A DNA stretch of 64,000 bases. Origin: Methanoregula sp. UBA64 (GTDB taxonomy: Archaea > Halobacteriota > Methanomicrobia > Methanomicrobiales > Methanospirillaceae). Where the stretch lies: the NCBI RefSeq assembly GCF_002502735.1, contig NZ_DAQC01000007.1, forward strand, positions 47,273 to 111,272, in the 5' to 3' direction. The translations under genes and the position numbers were made by a program. Below, one piece after another: positions 1-8,124 of this stretch. Numbering within the stretch: position 1 is the first letter of the stretch; the number at the start of each line of letters is the position of its first letter. The notes below the pieces were generated by a model. That model was not told where the DNA came from. It saw only the letters and a program-made list of their open reading frames with translations, and searched no databases.

Positions 1-354
1 CATCCGGCCACAGCCCCGATCCCGTGCAATCTTCCGGCAGAATCCCAGCATATGCCGGCCGATGCCCTGCCCGCGGTACTGTCCGGGCACAAATATATCT
101 TCGAGATAGAGCGTGGGCCGGGCAAGGAATGTGGAGTACGTAAAATAAAAGGTAACATACCCCGCCGGGGTTGTACCGATTTTTGCCAGGTAGGCCTCGT
201 ACCGGGGCGTTTCCCCGAGTGCATCGGCCCTGAGACGCTCTTCTGCCGCAGTATCCGGGGGTACCAGGTGCTCGAACTCGGCAAGGCTCCGAATAAGGGA
301 CAGAAATTCCGGGAAATTGCCGGCATCCACTTTTTCCATATCCGGTACAGTCAT
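1..354 (-). CDS. GNAT-family N-acetyltransferase (partial)
   Basis: The gene reads leftwards from an ATG at 354 and runs off the window, so only the first 118 residues are visible. They contain the acetyl-CoA-binding motif A, LEDIFVPGQYRGQGIG, followed by RHMLGFCRKIA. This LED-(I/L)-FV-P-x-x-RG-x-G-IG form is typical of the diamine (spermidine/spermine-type) acetyltransferase branch of GNAT, which moves an acetyl group from acetyl-CoA to an amine. The acceptor cannot be read from sequence. The ATG at 354 is preceded by GGGAGTGAGACC, a plausible ribosome site. It lies 52 nt downstream of the amidohydrolase-like gene on the same strand, so the two may be co-transcribed. The C-terminus is missing only because of the window edge. 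Confidence 0.88.
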   Translation of the reverse strand, partial: MTVPDMEKVDAGNFPEFLSLIRSLAEFEHLVPPDTAAEERLRADALGETPRYEAYLAKIGTTPAGYVTFYFTYSTFLARPTLYLEDIFVPGQYRGQGIGRHMLGFCRKIARDRGCGRM

Positions 355-406
355 TGTGGTCTCACTCCCGTACCCTTGGGGATACGTGGTTAAAGGGTCA
401 CCGTTT

Positions 407-1228
407 TTAACGATCCCCGGGGCTTTTCCGGCAATCTGCGGGCAGATCCTCCCAGAACCTGACCAGGACCTGCCAGATCCTTTCGCGGAGGGCCGGTATG
501 CGTTCGTTCCCTGCACCCGGTTTGCCCCCCGTGGAAGGATCTTCGTAGAGCGACCGGTTGATTTCGATCTGGATCCAGGGAATACCTTTCCTCCAGTAAT
601 GGGCGTTTGAGATAAAGCCCCCCGAGAACGGTGTGTTGAGGGCCACATTCCCCGCGCCGGGAAATTCAGATCTGAACTCTTTTGCAAGGCTCCCGATCCA
701 GTCCTCCGGGCAGGTGGTAATACTTCCCGGCCGGGCCTTCCCCCGGGTGTCGCCATAGTTGCCAAGGCAGATCAGGGGGCGCTCTTTTCCGGCATCGCTC
801 TGCTCCTGCGAACCCTGTGGGAGCATGGAATGGCAGTCGAACGCAATACGGACAGGATGAGCATCGATCAGTTCATCGACGCGCTGGTGGTAGGGGAAAT
901 ACCACTGGACCATCCACCGGTGGATGAGGGCAAGGTCCGGGATTTTACCGGGGATATAGACCTGCCTGCCATCGATGGTACGCGTCTTGATGATCCCGTC
1001 AGGATCCTTTAACGGGAGTGGCAGGGGCGGGCGGTTCAGATCGACAACCATCCGCGAGACCGGCGTATCGATCAGGGCCTCTACCGACGGTCCGAAATCA
1101 AAAAGCGTCCGGGTCGCAGGATCGCTGTACCACAGGAGTTCGCAGTCCGTGAGTGCCATCCGCGAGCGGACCTCTGCCGGTACATCGACACCGCCGTGGG
1201 GAATCGAGATAAGGAACGGGTATTTCAT
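407..1228 (-). CDS. N-formylglutamate amidohydrolase-family protein
   Basis: The protein has 273 residues, the usual length for the N-formylglutamate amidohydrolase (FGase) family of zinc-type hydrolases. Family landmarks are the N-terminal IPHGGVDVP segment (residues 8-16), the conserved FDCHSM motif near 129-134, and a later EINRSLYEDP stretch that matches the family's E-x-NR-x-x-Y block. FGase removes formate from N-formylglutamate in bacterial histidine breakdown. The archaeal substrate is unknown, so only the family is asserted. The start at 1228 is supported by AGAGGGG five bases upstream. It precedes the GNAT gene on the same strand, and an acyl-transfer and a deacylation enzyme side by side may act in one small pathway, which is inference. 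Confidence 0.85.
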   Translation of the reverse strand: MKYPFLISIPHGGVDVPAEVRSRMALTDCELLWYSDPATRTLFDFGPSVEALIDTPVSRMVVDLNRPPLPLPLKDPDGIIKTRTIDGRQVYIPGKIPDLALIHRWMVQWYFPYHQRVDELIDAHPVRIAFDCHSMLPQGSQEQSDAGKERPLICLGNYGDTRGKARPGSITTCPEDWIGSLAKEFRSEFPGAGNVALNTPFSGGFISNAHYWRKGIPWIQIEINRSLYEDPSTGGKPGAGNERIPALRERIWQVLVRFWEDLPADCRKSPGDR

Positions 1229-1837
1229 GCCCCTCTGTTCTCCGGTAAGGGATCATTGAACGGGTACTTTTGTTAAGGTTTGTATGCTGCCGGTAACCGG
1301 GAACCCTGCTTTCGCGTCTCCTGAAGATTTCCCCGGACAAATGCCGAACTGCAAACTTTTATATAATTAATTGTATGCTTGTAGTTTTGTCGGGATCATG
1401 AGCCCCCGGTAAGAAAAAGGAGACAAACCCGCCAAAAAAACGATTTTTTATCTGACGCGTTTAAAAGCAGGTATGCAGAAACAGGCCAAATAGGGTGAAA
1501 ATTCCAGTGGAAACAAAGGGGTATAAAAAGGGGGTTATGGTTCTTTAAAAGGGGAATATCCCCTGTTTAAATATTAATCATTAATAAATATCGCCCGTTT
1601 CCGGCAGGCAACCGTCCGGTATGCCTGCCTGCTCTTCCTGCACTATTCCGGCAGCACCGCATGTTCTCGCCGATCCGGTCATCGCATTGGTCCACCGCTT
1701 TTTGTACCCGGTAAAAGAATGTAAATAGTACAAAATGTAAGCTATAAATTACAAAATAGCTTGTTTAAGTAACTATATCCACTGTTAAAACTACTTGCCG
1801 CAGGGCACCGGAAGTATCCCTGCCGGGAGTTACCTGT
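1229..1837. other. Intergenic region with promoter-like elements and inverted repeats
   Basis: No convincing gene is seen in about 600 bases. A strong TATA-like stretch (TTTTATATAA, 1350-1359) lies on the plus strand with no long reading frame behind it; only a short A-rich/T-rich hairpin (about 1432-1453) follows. Further on are a GGGGAATATCCCC palindrome (about 1551-1563), a TATTAATCATTAATA palindrome (about 1570-1584) and an AAGCTAT/ATAGCTT inverted repeat (1739-1762) that encloses a TATA-like CTATAAAT. The last is the best promoter candidate for the PKD gene at 1838. Confidence 0.5.
1739..1762 (+). promoter_or_regulatory. Inverted repeat over a TATA-like element upstream of PKD gene
   Basis: AAGCTAT at 1739-1745 is repeated inverted as ATAGCTT at 1756-1762 with ten bases between. 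The left arm overlaps CTATAAAT, a reasonable archaeal TATA box. This would put transcription start near 1770, leaving a leader of about 70 nt before the PKD gene. A repressor or activator bound here would control that gene, which is inference. Confidence 0.35.
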
Positions 1838-3085
1838 ATGACCGATCAGATTCGCACAACCCCGGTTTCCCCGTCCAAAATTCATGTACTGGTGCCCCGG
1901 GTACTCCTCTGTACCTGGTGTCTTCTCCTCATATTTACAGCAGGAATTGTCATACCGGCAGCAGCAGATGACAATACAACGGTAACGACAACCGTGCCCG
2001 CCGCTACTACATCCACCCTTGTTTCGACAACGGTCACCACCGTAACGGCAACCGTTGCAACAACGACGCCCGTGACAACCCAGACAACTGCCGTTGCTGC
2101 AACAACCGTTTCCCTCCCGGTTGCAGCATTTTCTGCCTCCACCACCTCCGGCACGGCCCCGCTTACCGTACAGTTCACGGATGCCTCGTCCGGTTCGCCA
2201 ACTTCATGGAACTGGAATTTCGGGGACGGGAACACCAGTACCTCACAGAACCCTTCGTTTACCTATGCCACGGCAGGTACCTATTCCGCTTCCCTGACCG
2301 TAAGTAATACCGGGGGCAGTAGCACGAACCCGGCAACACAGACGATCACAGTCTCCCCGGCGGTTCCGGTTGCCGGGTTTTCTTATGATGTCAGTTCCGG
2401 TGTTGCCCCACTTACCGTGCAGTTCACGGATACCTCAACGAATTCACCCACTTCGTGGAGCTGGGATTTCGGGGATGGGAATACCAGTAACACTCAGAAC
2501 CCCTCGTTTACCTATTCCACACCGGGAACCTATACCATCTCGCTTACGGCCACAAACGCTGCAGGGAGTAATATCTGCACAAAAACCAGCCTGATCTCCG
2601 TGACCTCCACCGTTACCTCACCGGTGGCAGCGTTCTCTGCGGATATCCTGTCAGGATCTGCGCCCCTTACGGTACAGTTTACCGATGCCTCAACCAACAC
2701 CCCGACCTCGTGGAGCTGGAGTTTCGGGGACGGGGAGTCAGGTACCGATCAGAGCCCCTCGCATGTCTACACGACCGCAGGATCGTATACGGTCTCGCTG
2801 ACCGCAACAAATGCGGCGGGCAGCAATACCACGACAACGGAAGGGTACATTACCGTTGCCGCAGCACAGGAGACCGCGGCGCCGGTTACTACCGCAGCCC
2901 CTGCGTATACGTACTCCTCTGTTGCCAAAACAACGGAAAGTTCAGAGGAAGAATGGCTGGAAAAGGAGAATGCAAAAATATCTCCTGCGTCAACAAAAAC
3001 CCAGTCCCCCGGGTTTGGCGCGGTAGCGGCCCTTGCCGGGGGCTGGGGAGGATTTGTTCTTTTGGGCCTTCGCAGGAAGCGGTGA
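1838..3085 (+). CDS. Secreted three-PKD-domain surface protein with PGF-CTERM-like tail
   Basis: The protein has 415 residues. A hydrophobic signal segment (about 21-43) is followed by a Thr/Val-rich low-complexity stalk (about 48-92). Three PKD domains follow (about 95-173, 176-255 and 258-340), each with the PLTVQFTD, SW-x-W-x-FGDG and AG-(T/S)-Y-x-x-SLT signatures. A second Ala/Thr linker leads to a C-terminal SPGFG, a hydrophobic stretch and RRKR. This resembles the PGF-CTERM signal cut by archaeosortase, after which the protein is joined to a lipid. PKD domains mediate extracellular protein-protein contact, so a role in the cell surface layer or adhesion is likely. The ATG at 1838 follows GGGAGTTACC. 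Repeats are similar but not identical at DNA level, which suggests old domain duplication. Confidence 0.88.
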   Translation: MTDQIRTTPVSPSKIHVLVPRVLLCTWCLLLIFTAGIVIPAAADDNTTVTTTVPAATTSTLVSTTVTTVTATVATTTPVTTQTTAVAATTVSLPVAAFSASTTSGTAPLTVQFTDASSGSPTSWNWNFGDGNTSTSQNPSFTYATAGTYSASLTVSNTGGSSTNPATQTITVSPAVPVAGFSYDVSSGVAPLTVQFTDTSTNSPTSWSWDFGDGNTSNTQNPSFTYSTPGTYTISLTATNAAGSNICTKTSLISVTSTVTSPVAAFSADILSGSAPLTVQFTDASTNTPTSWSWSFGDGESGTDQSPSHVYTTAGSYTVSLTATNAAGSNTTTTEGYITVAAAQETAAPVTTAAPAYTYSSVAKTTESSEEEWLEKENAKISPASTKTQSPGFGAVAALAGGWGGFVLLGLRRKR

Positions 3086-3214
3086 GTTCCTCGTTTTCCC
3101 CCGGGAACTAAAAAAAAGTTTTATCTGGAGTAGCTTATGGGAGAAAAAATCATGAGGAAATGCCGGAGGGCATCCCCTGCATGATACGGTATCCCGGAAA
3201 TTTTTTGGTGCCTG

Positions 3215-3667
3215 TTACTGCACGATAACCGTCATGTCGAATGCGGTCTCGTTGCCGGTCAGTGGTTCCCAGGATCTCATGTACACGGCATGGATCGTCT
3301 GCGTACCGGTCCCCGAAGCAGTCAGGTCCCAGATCCGGGTCCCCCCGGCGCCCATCAGTTTTCCCGAGGTGTCAGATCGGACATAGGTATCGTTTGTCAG
3401 GGTGAGGCCCGGGCTGACGGTCAGGTTCCACTGGTAGCCCGTGGTGGGGTTTTCGTTTAGCTTCAGCGTGATCTCCGCGCTCTTGTTCACGTAGACCGTT
3501 GCCCCGTTCTGGCCTTCGTCTGCAACAATATGGCCTTCCATGACCGGCGTACCCGTCGGACCCGGAGTGGGGGTTCCTGCACCCGTTGGGCCGGATCCAA
3601 CACAGCCGGCGATAACCAGAACTGCAATGCACAGGACAATTCCCGCGCCCATAAAGGTTAACTGCAT
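3215..3667 (-). CDS. Chagasin-like (MEROPS I42) protease-inhibitor lipoprotein
   Basis: The protein has 150 residues, counted from an ATG at 3667 that is preceded by AAGGAG (the longer frame upstream has no ribosome site). An N-terminal hydrophobic stretch ends in VIAGC, a lipobox-like site, then a Gly/Pro/Thr-rich linker. The mature part carries NPTTGYQWNL, the loop by which chagasin-family inhibitors block papain-like cysteine proteases, and later a YMRSWEP segment matching the family's R-(P/S)-W-E loop, ending in a beta-strand-rich TVIVQ. The fold and loops are family knowledge; the actual target protease is unknown. It is monocistronic and divergent from the vWA-phosphatase-kinase cluster. 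A cell-surface position facing outside is inferred from the lipobox. Confidence 0.85.
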   Translation of the reverse strand: MQLTFMGAGIVLCIAVLVIAGCVGSGPTGAGTPTPGPTGTPVMEGHIVADEGQNGATVYVNKSAEITLKLNENPTTGYQWNLTVSPGLTLTNDTYVRSDTSGKLMGAGGTRIWDLTASGTGTQTIHAVYMRSWEPLTGNETAFDMTVIVQ

Positions 3668-3846
3668 TGTGTATTCGCTCCTTGTACCGGGTAAAGGATA
3701 CAGTCCGGAATTATTTATGGGTTTATTTGACCGCAAAAATTCCCGTAGCTATCCTGAAAGGCAAATGGGGCAAAATGACCTTAAAAGAAATCGAACAAAG
3801 ATATAGTGCTGATAGTATCCATACGCGAAAAAACGGGAGCAGCCTG

Positions 3847-4521
3847 ATGAGCAACGAATTAGTCTACGACCAGCAGCCGCTGGGACCGGTCACGTTTGCG
3901 GAAAACCCGGAGCCACGGTGTCCCTGCCTCCTGCTGCTGGACACATCCGGTTCCATGGCAGGAAAACCCATAGCAGAGCTCAATTCAGGCCTGCGGGCGT
4001 TCTATGAAGAGCTCCAGGGAGATTCGCTCGCGGTAAAACGGGTCGAAGTAGCCCTGCTCTCCTTTGGCCCGGTCCGGGTGATCTCCGAATTCAATACCGC
4101 CGACTTTTTTTTGGACCCGACGCTCGAAGCTGAAGGAGACACGCCCCTTGGGGAAGCGATCCTCACCGGCATCGATCTCATCAGGAAGCGTAAAGAAGAG
4201 TACCGGGCAAATGGGATCTCGTTTTACCGGCCCTGGATCTTTTTGATCACCGATGGCTCACCTACCGATGAATGGCAGCGGGCGGCAGCGATGGTAAGGG
4301 AAGGCGAGAGCTCGAAATCCTTTGCCTTCTTTGCAGTCGGTGTCCAGAACGCCGACATGTCGGTTCTCGGGCAGATCTCCGTCCGGCAGCCGCTCAAGCT
4401 CCAGGGCTTAAAATTCCGTGAATTCTTCCAGTGGCTCTCGAACTCGATGAAGTCCGCATCACGGAGCAACCCGGGCGACCGGATCCTGCTCTCTCCACCA
4501 TCCGGGTGGAGCGAGATATGA
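3847..4521 (+). CDS. TerY-type von Willebrand factor A domain protein
   Basis: The protein has 224 residues and is essentially one vWA domain. The metal-ion-dependent adhesion site DTSGSM sits at residues 32-37, followed by the TerY-like PIAELNSGLRAFYEEL helix, a Thr in TPLGEAI (third metal ligand) and ITDGSPTDEW. I chose the ATG at 3847 because the TerY family starts just before YDQQPLGPVTF. The stop overlaps the next start as ATGA, so translation is coupled with the PP2C gene. The order vWA - PP2C - kinase is the TerY-P triad, also seen as E. coli yegL-yegK-yegI, thought to be a phosphorylation-based stress or signalling module. No tellurite-resistance genes are next to it here. Confidence 0.9.
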   Translation: MSNELVYDQQPLGPVTFAENPEPRCPCLLLLDTSGSMAGKPIAELNSGLRAFYEELQGDSLAVKRVEVALLSFGPVRVISEFNTADFFLDPTLEAEGDTPLGEAILTGIDLIRKRKEEYRANGISFYRPWIFLITDGSPTDEWQRAAAMVREGESSKSFAFFAVGVQNADMSVLGQISVRQPLKLQGLKFREFFQWLSNSMKSASRSNPGDRILLSPPSGWSEI

Positions 4522-5291
4522 GCTGGAAACACCTCTCGCTCTCGGTCACCGGCAGCTCCCATTCTGCCCGGAACGAGCCGGGCCAGGACTACTGCCGGGC
4601 GGGCGCACTCCGGTTCTCCGACCGGGATTATTTTGTCGGCCTTGCCGCTGACGGTGCCGGCAGTACTTCCCGCGGAGGGACCGGCGCCGAGATTGCATGC
4701 GAGACCCTGTATGCCCGCATTCTCGATGCCATACGCGGGGGGGAGAACCTCCCGCGGGATCCGGAGACCGGCACCGTAGCGGTATGGATTACTTCCTGCA
4801 GGGACGCGATTGCCCGCCGGGCGGTATCCGACGGCCTGCCCCTCCGGGAATATGCCTGCACCCTTATCGGGGTTGTGGCGACCGAAGGCTACCTGCTCTG
4901 TTTCCAGGTGGGCGACGGGTGCATTGTCATGGGCGACGGCACCGGGTACCGCACGGTCTTCTGGCCGGAACAGGGAGAGTACGCGAACACGACGTTCTTT
5001 ATTACGGACGATGCATTTGCCGGGCACATCAGGACGGAATACGGCACAACCTGCCCTGCGGAAATAGCCCTCTTTACCGACGGTCTTCAGAACCTCGTGC
5101 TCTCGTTCTCGACACGGACCGTCCACGAGGGTTTTTTTAAGCCGCTCTTTGCCGCGCTCAGGAAAAATCCCGAGAACGGGTTTGTCGATCTCTCCGGGCA
5201 CCTTCGGGCCCTCCTTTCAAGCGATGACGTGAATGCACGCAGCGACGACGACAAGACCCTCGTCCTTGCGGTAAATCCCTCCCCGGCCTGA
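4518..5291 (+). CDS. PP2C-like serine/threonine phosphatase of the TerY-P triad
   Basis: The protein has 257 residues from an ATG inside the ATGA overlap with the vWA gene. Family landmarks are the N-terminal SARNEPGQDYC (variant of the RxxNQD start of PP2C), FVGLAADGAGSTSRGG (in place of the DGMGG metal site), VGDGCIVMGDG and ALFTDGLQNL. These give acidic metal ligands in the usual order, so a metal-dependent phosphatase is likely active. It would dephosphorylate the partner kinase or its targets. The YegK-like short form lacks regulatory domains. It ends 6 bases before the kinase start, which supports one operon. Confidence 0.88.
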   Translation: MSWKHLSLSVTGSSHSARNEPGQDYCRAGALRFSDRDYFVGLAADGAGSTSRGGTGAEIACETLYARILDAIRGGENLPRDPETGTVAVWITSCRDAIARRAVSDGLPLREYACTLIGVVATEGYLLCFQVGDGCIVMGDGTGYRTVFWPEQGEYANTTFFITDDAFAGHIRTEYGTTCPAEIALFTDGLQNLVLSFSTRTVHEGFFKPLFAALRKNPENGFVDLSGHLRALLSSDDVNARSDDDKTLVLAVNPSPA

Positions 5292-5297
5292 CGTATC

Positions 5298-7277
5298 ATG
5301 AGCCAGATAACTCCCCACAACCTCTTCGACAGCCGGGGTAACCCGGTGGTCCTCGGGAAAAAGATCGGGAGCGGAGGAGAGGGCGACGTGTTCGAGATCG
5401 CGCCCCACCGGATGGATGTCCTTGCAAAGATCTACCACAAGCCCCTTACCGGGGAACGGCAGGAAAAGCTCCGGCTGATGGTAAGCGGCTGCAATGACGA
5501 CCTCAAGGAGTTCTCCGCATGGCCGCTCGACCTTATCCATGCCGGGAAGAACGGGCATGTGTGCGGGTTTGTAATGCCGCGGATCACCGAGTGCGAACCG
5601 ATCCACAAGGTATACGGCCCCTCCCACCGGAAAGAGGCGTTCCCGAACGCTGACTGGAAGTTCCTTGTCCGCACCGCAAAGAACCTCGCTGCTGCGTTCT
5701 ATATCATCCACAAGTACGGGTACGTGGTGGGAGACGTCAACGAGGGGAATATTCTTGTCACGAAAAAGGCCTGCGTGCGCCTGATCGACTGCGACTCCTT
5801 CCAGGTACAGACCCGCGACAAAGTCTACCACTGCGAAGTCGGCGTCCCCCAGTTCACCCCTCCCGAACTCCAGAAGTCCAAGGACTTCAAGATGCTGCGC
5901 ACGCAGAACCACGACAACTTCGGGCTTGCGATCCTGATCTTCCTCCTCCTGTTTATGGGGAGGCACCCCTTCTCGGGAGTATACAAGGGCAAGGACGATA
6001 TGCCGATCGAGCGGGCGATCGCAGAGTACCGGTTCGCCTTTGGGAGGAGCGCGGCCCTCAAGGCCATGTCCCCGCCCCCGAATGCCGTGGGGCTCTCCAT
6101 TGTCCCGGGCGAAGTAGCAACCCTCTTTGAGCAGGCCTTTACGGAATCGTCGCTCCAGTCATGGGGCCGCCCGACCGCAAACGACTGGTGGAATGTTCTG
6201 GATGCGCTCGAAAAGCGGCTGAAGAAATGCAATGCGGAGTCGATGCATGCCTATTACTCCGGCCTTGCCTCCTGCCCGTGGTGCGCCCTGGAAAACAGCA
6301 CCGGGATCCTGCTCTTCTTGAGTTCGGACTCCATCTCGCGGATCGATGTCGGGACCGAGTGGCAGAAAGTCCCTGCGGTTAAACCGCCAGGCCCCATCCC
6401 GGTGATCTCCCCAAAGAATTACCGCTGCGCGCCCGCCCCGCTCTCCCCGGCGATTGCCCGTATGGCCGGGCTCCGTAAATTCGGCCAGGTACTTGCGATT
6501 GTCTTTGCTGCAGTAAGCGCTCTCCTCCTGCTTCTCTGGTCGGAGGGGGATATACTCAGGATTCTCGCAAGTATTGTCCCTGCTCTTGCCGGTGTACTGA
6601 TCCTTTTCCTCCCGGGGAAGGATACGGCTGAAAAGAAACGGCGGAAAAAGGCGTTCGAGGACGCGAAATACAGCTGGAAACTCTGGGAGAAGAAATGGAT
6701 CGCGGAGGCCGGCGATGCCGGGTTTACTGTTCAGGTCACTGCGCTCAATGCCCTCCGGGCAAAGTACGAGGCAATAGAGCGGGATTACCAGAACGCGCTC
6801 GTAGAACTCCAGCACACCACCAAAGAGCGCCAGCAGAAAAAATTCCTTGAAAACTGCTATATCGAGAACTGTACCTCGCCCCGGCTCGGCGATAACCGCA
6901 AGGCAGCGCTCCGGTCATTCGGGATCGAGACCGCGGCGGATATCGATATGCATACGATCATGAGTATCCCGGGCTTCGATGCCGCGATTGCAAACGAACT
7001 GGCGGCCTGGAGGGCCGGCCAGGAACGGCTGTTTGTCTACGACGATAAAAAAGGCGTGTCGCCCTCCGATATCCAGAACCTGATCCATACCTTCCAGCCA
7101 CGGATCCGCCCGGTTGAGCGCGAATTCCTGATGGGAATTGAGAACCTGCATGCCGTCCAGCAGAAGATCCTCCGGAACCGCGCCAAGTTCCAGCCGGTGA
7201 TCGAGAAGAGCGCCCGCGACCTTGCCCAGGCGGAAGCAAACTTCTCGGTCTTTACCCTTACTGGGAAAGGGATCTGA
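5298..7277 (+). CDS. Membrane-anchored protein kinase with C-terminal helix-hairpin-helix (YegI-like)
   Basis: The protein has 659 residues. The kinase domain (about 10-290) shows the glycine loop IGSGGEGDVF, the lysine in VLAKIYHKP, a catalytic loop written GDVNEGN rather than HRD-x-x-x-x-N, and LIDCDSF in place of DFG; these variants occur in YegI-like kinases. A Cys pair (SCPWCA) lies near 328. Two hydrophobic segments (about 400-447) anchor it in the membrane. A charged, coiled-coil-like stretch follows, then a helix-hairpin-helix region (about 548-600, with SFGIETAADID and IPGFDAAIANEL). The HHH may bind DNA or protein. It is the third gene of the vWA/PP2C/kinase operon. Activity despite the altered HRD and DFG motifs is likely from family precedent but not proven. 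Confidence 0.88.
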   Translation: MSQITPHNLFDSRGNPVVLGKKIGSGGEGDVFEIAPHRMDVLAKIYHKPLTGERQEKLRLMVSGCNDDLKEFSAWPLDLIHAGKNGHVCGFVMPRITECEPIHKVYGPSHRKEAFPNADWKFLVRTAKNLAAAFYIIHKYGYVVGDVNEGNILVTKKACVRLIDCDSFQVQTRDKVYHCEVGVPQFTPPELQKSKDFKMLRTQNHDNFGLAILIFLLLFMGRHPFSGVYKGKDDMPIERAIAEYRFAFGRSAALKAMSPPPNAVGLSIVPGEVATLFEQAFTESSLQSWGRPTANDWWNVLDALEKRLKKCNAESMHAYYSGLASCPWCALENSTGILLFLSSDSISRIDVGTEWQKVPAVKPPGPIPVISPKNYRCAPAPLSPAIARMAGLRKFGQVLAIVFAAVSALLLLLWSEGDILRILASIVPALAGVLILFLPGKDTAEKKRRKKAFEDAKYSWKLWEKKWIAEAGDAGFTVQVTALNALRAKYEAIERDYQNALVELQHTTKERQQKKFLENCYIENCTSPRLGDNRKAALRSFGIETAADIDMHTIMSIPGFDAAIANELAAWRAGQERLFVYDDKKGVSPSDIQNLIHTFQPRIRPVEREFLMGIENLHAVQQKILRNRAKFQPVIEKSARDLAQAEANFSVFTLTGKGI

Positions 7278-7379
7278 TGCGGCCGGCGATCCTGAAACCC
7301 CTGCTCACTACCCTGGAACGGGGATCCCGGATTCGTGAGGGATACTGATAAAATACCGGTGGATCAATAAGTACGACTC

Positions 7380-7712
7380 ATGAAATATACTCCACGGCAC
7401 ATCAAGAAATTCCTTGACGAGGGAAAGATCGATGCCGATCTCTGGAAGATCCATTTCCCCGGCCTCCTCCCCTCCCATGTCCCGGAATGCAGCGAATGCG
7501 AGGACAAGAAGAACAACCTCTGCCAGGGGGGCAAGAACCCGGTCGACTGTTTCCTCGGGGTCCATGCAGAAGAAGTAAAAAAGGAGCATGACGGTGAGGA
7601 CGACCCGAAGTCCAGAAAAGAGAAGAGCCGTAAGTTTTTCCCGGATGCCAAGGGAAAGCGGGCGAAGGTTCCCGCCGGGGCAAATATAACGTTCGACCAG
7701 TCCAAGATGTGA
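7380..7712 (+). CDS. Small conserved-looking Cys-containing protein, function unknown
   Basis: The protein has 110 residues and I do not recognise a family. It begins MKYTPRHIKKFLDEGKID and has a short cysteine cluster, C-SE-C then C and C about 8 and 16 residues later (PECSECEDKK ... LCQGG ... VDCF), which could hold zinc or an iron-sulfur centre. The second half is rich in Lys, Asp and Glu (EDDPKSRKEKSRK) and looks disordered. It sits 102 bases after the kinase on the same strand and could be a late member of that operon, but a separate promoter is possible. The reading frame uses the same GC-rich third positions as its neighbours, which supports it being real. Confidence 0.65.
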   Translation: MKYTPRHIKKFLDEGKIDADLWKIHFPGLLPSHVPECSECEDKKNNLCQGGKNPVDCFLGVHAEEVKKEHDGEDDPKSRKEKSRKFFPDAKGKRAKVPAGANITFDQSKM

Positions 7713-7876
7713 CCCGCTCCCCTTTTATCTCTTCTTTTTTCCCGCCGGATCCCTGTACCTTGTATGGGGCATACGCCCTGACTATTTGGTTTTCATTATC
7801 GAGCCTATATTTTATTCATTTAATAGTTCAAATCGTGAAAATCCTGTGAATTTCGTTCCGATCAAAATAGAAAATA

Positions 7877-7884
7877 TTATATAT
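7877..7884 (+). promoter_or_regulatory. TATA box of the 25-codon micro-gene
   Basis: TTATATAT lies in an A-rich context (AAAATAGAAAATA upstream, a good BRE). It predicts a start of transcription near 7905, about 25 nt before the ATG of the micro-gene, which leaves just room for its strong ribosome site. Confidence 0.6.
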
Positions 7885-7930
7885 GAATGCGTGTCACTGT
7901 TGGCTATACCTACAAAAAGGAGGTGACGGA

Positions 7931-8008
7931 ATGTTCGATTGGACCTGGCTCCTTAATCTGGTAATTGCAATCCTTCAGACAGTCGTTCAGCACCTGCCGT
8001 ATGTATAA
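7931..8008 (+). CDS. 25-residue hydrophobic micropeptide
   Basis: The frame runs from ATG at 7931 to TAA. It begins MFDWTWLLNLVIAILQ and ends HLPYV: one hydrophobic, possibly amphipathic helix long enough to enter or cross a membrane, with Trp, Tyr and Pro near the ends. The ribosome site GGAGGTGA (7919-7926) is a near-perfect match to the 16S anti-SD, stronger than those of most genes here. A TATA box (7877-7884) lies at the right distance and a 12-bp hairpin plus T-run (8015-8060) follows. The set makes a complete single-gene unit of about 150 nt. Function is unknown. Possibilities are a small membrane-regulator peptide, a toxin of a type I system or a secreted peptide; the ABC exporter starting at the other side is convergent. 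Confidence 0.6.
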   Translation: MFDWTWLLNLVIAILQTVVQHLPYV

Positions 8009-8014
8009 GCGGCT

Positions 8015-8060
8015 GATTATTCACCCCCTTCAGCGGAAGGGATAATCTTCCCCGATTTTT
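8015..8060 (+). terminator. Hairpin terminator after the micro-gene
   Basis: GATTAT (8015-8020) pairs with ATAATC (8042-8047), and CCCTTC (8026-8031) pairs with GAAGGG (8036-8041) around an AGCG loop, giving 12 base pairs with a five-base bulge. A T-run at 8056-8060 follows. It lies 7 nt after the stop codon. Confidence 0.55.
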
Positions 8061-8124
8061 CGTCTGGAAAAAAAGCTGGTTTTCCTCCCCGGTCCGGGCG
8101 GGAGATCGATGAGAATACCACTTC

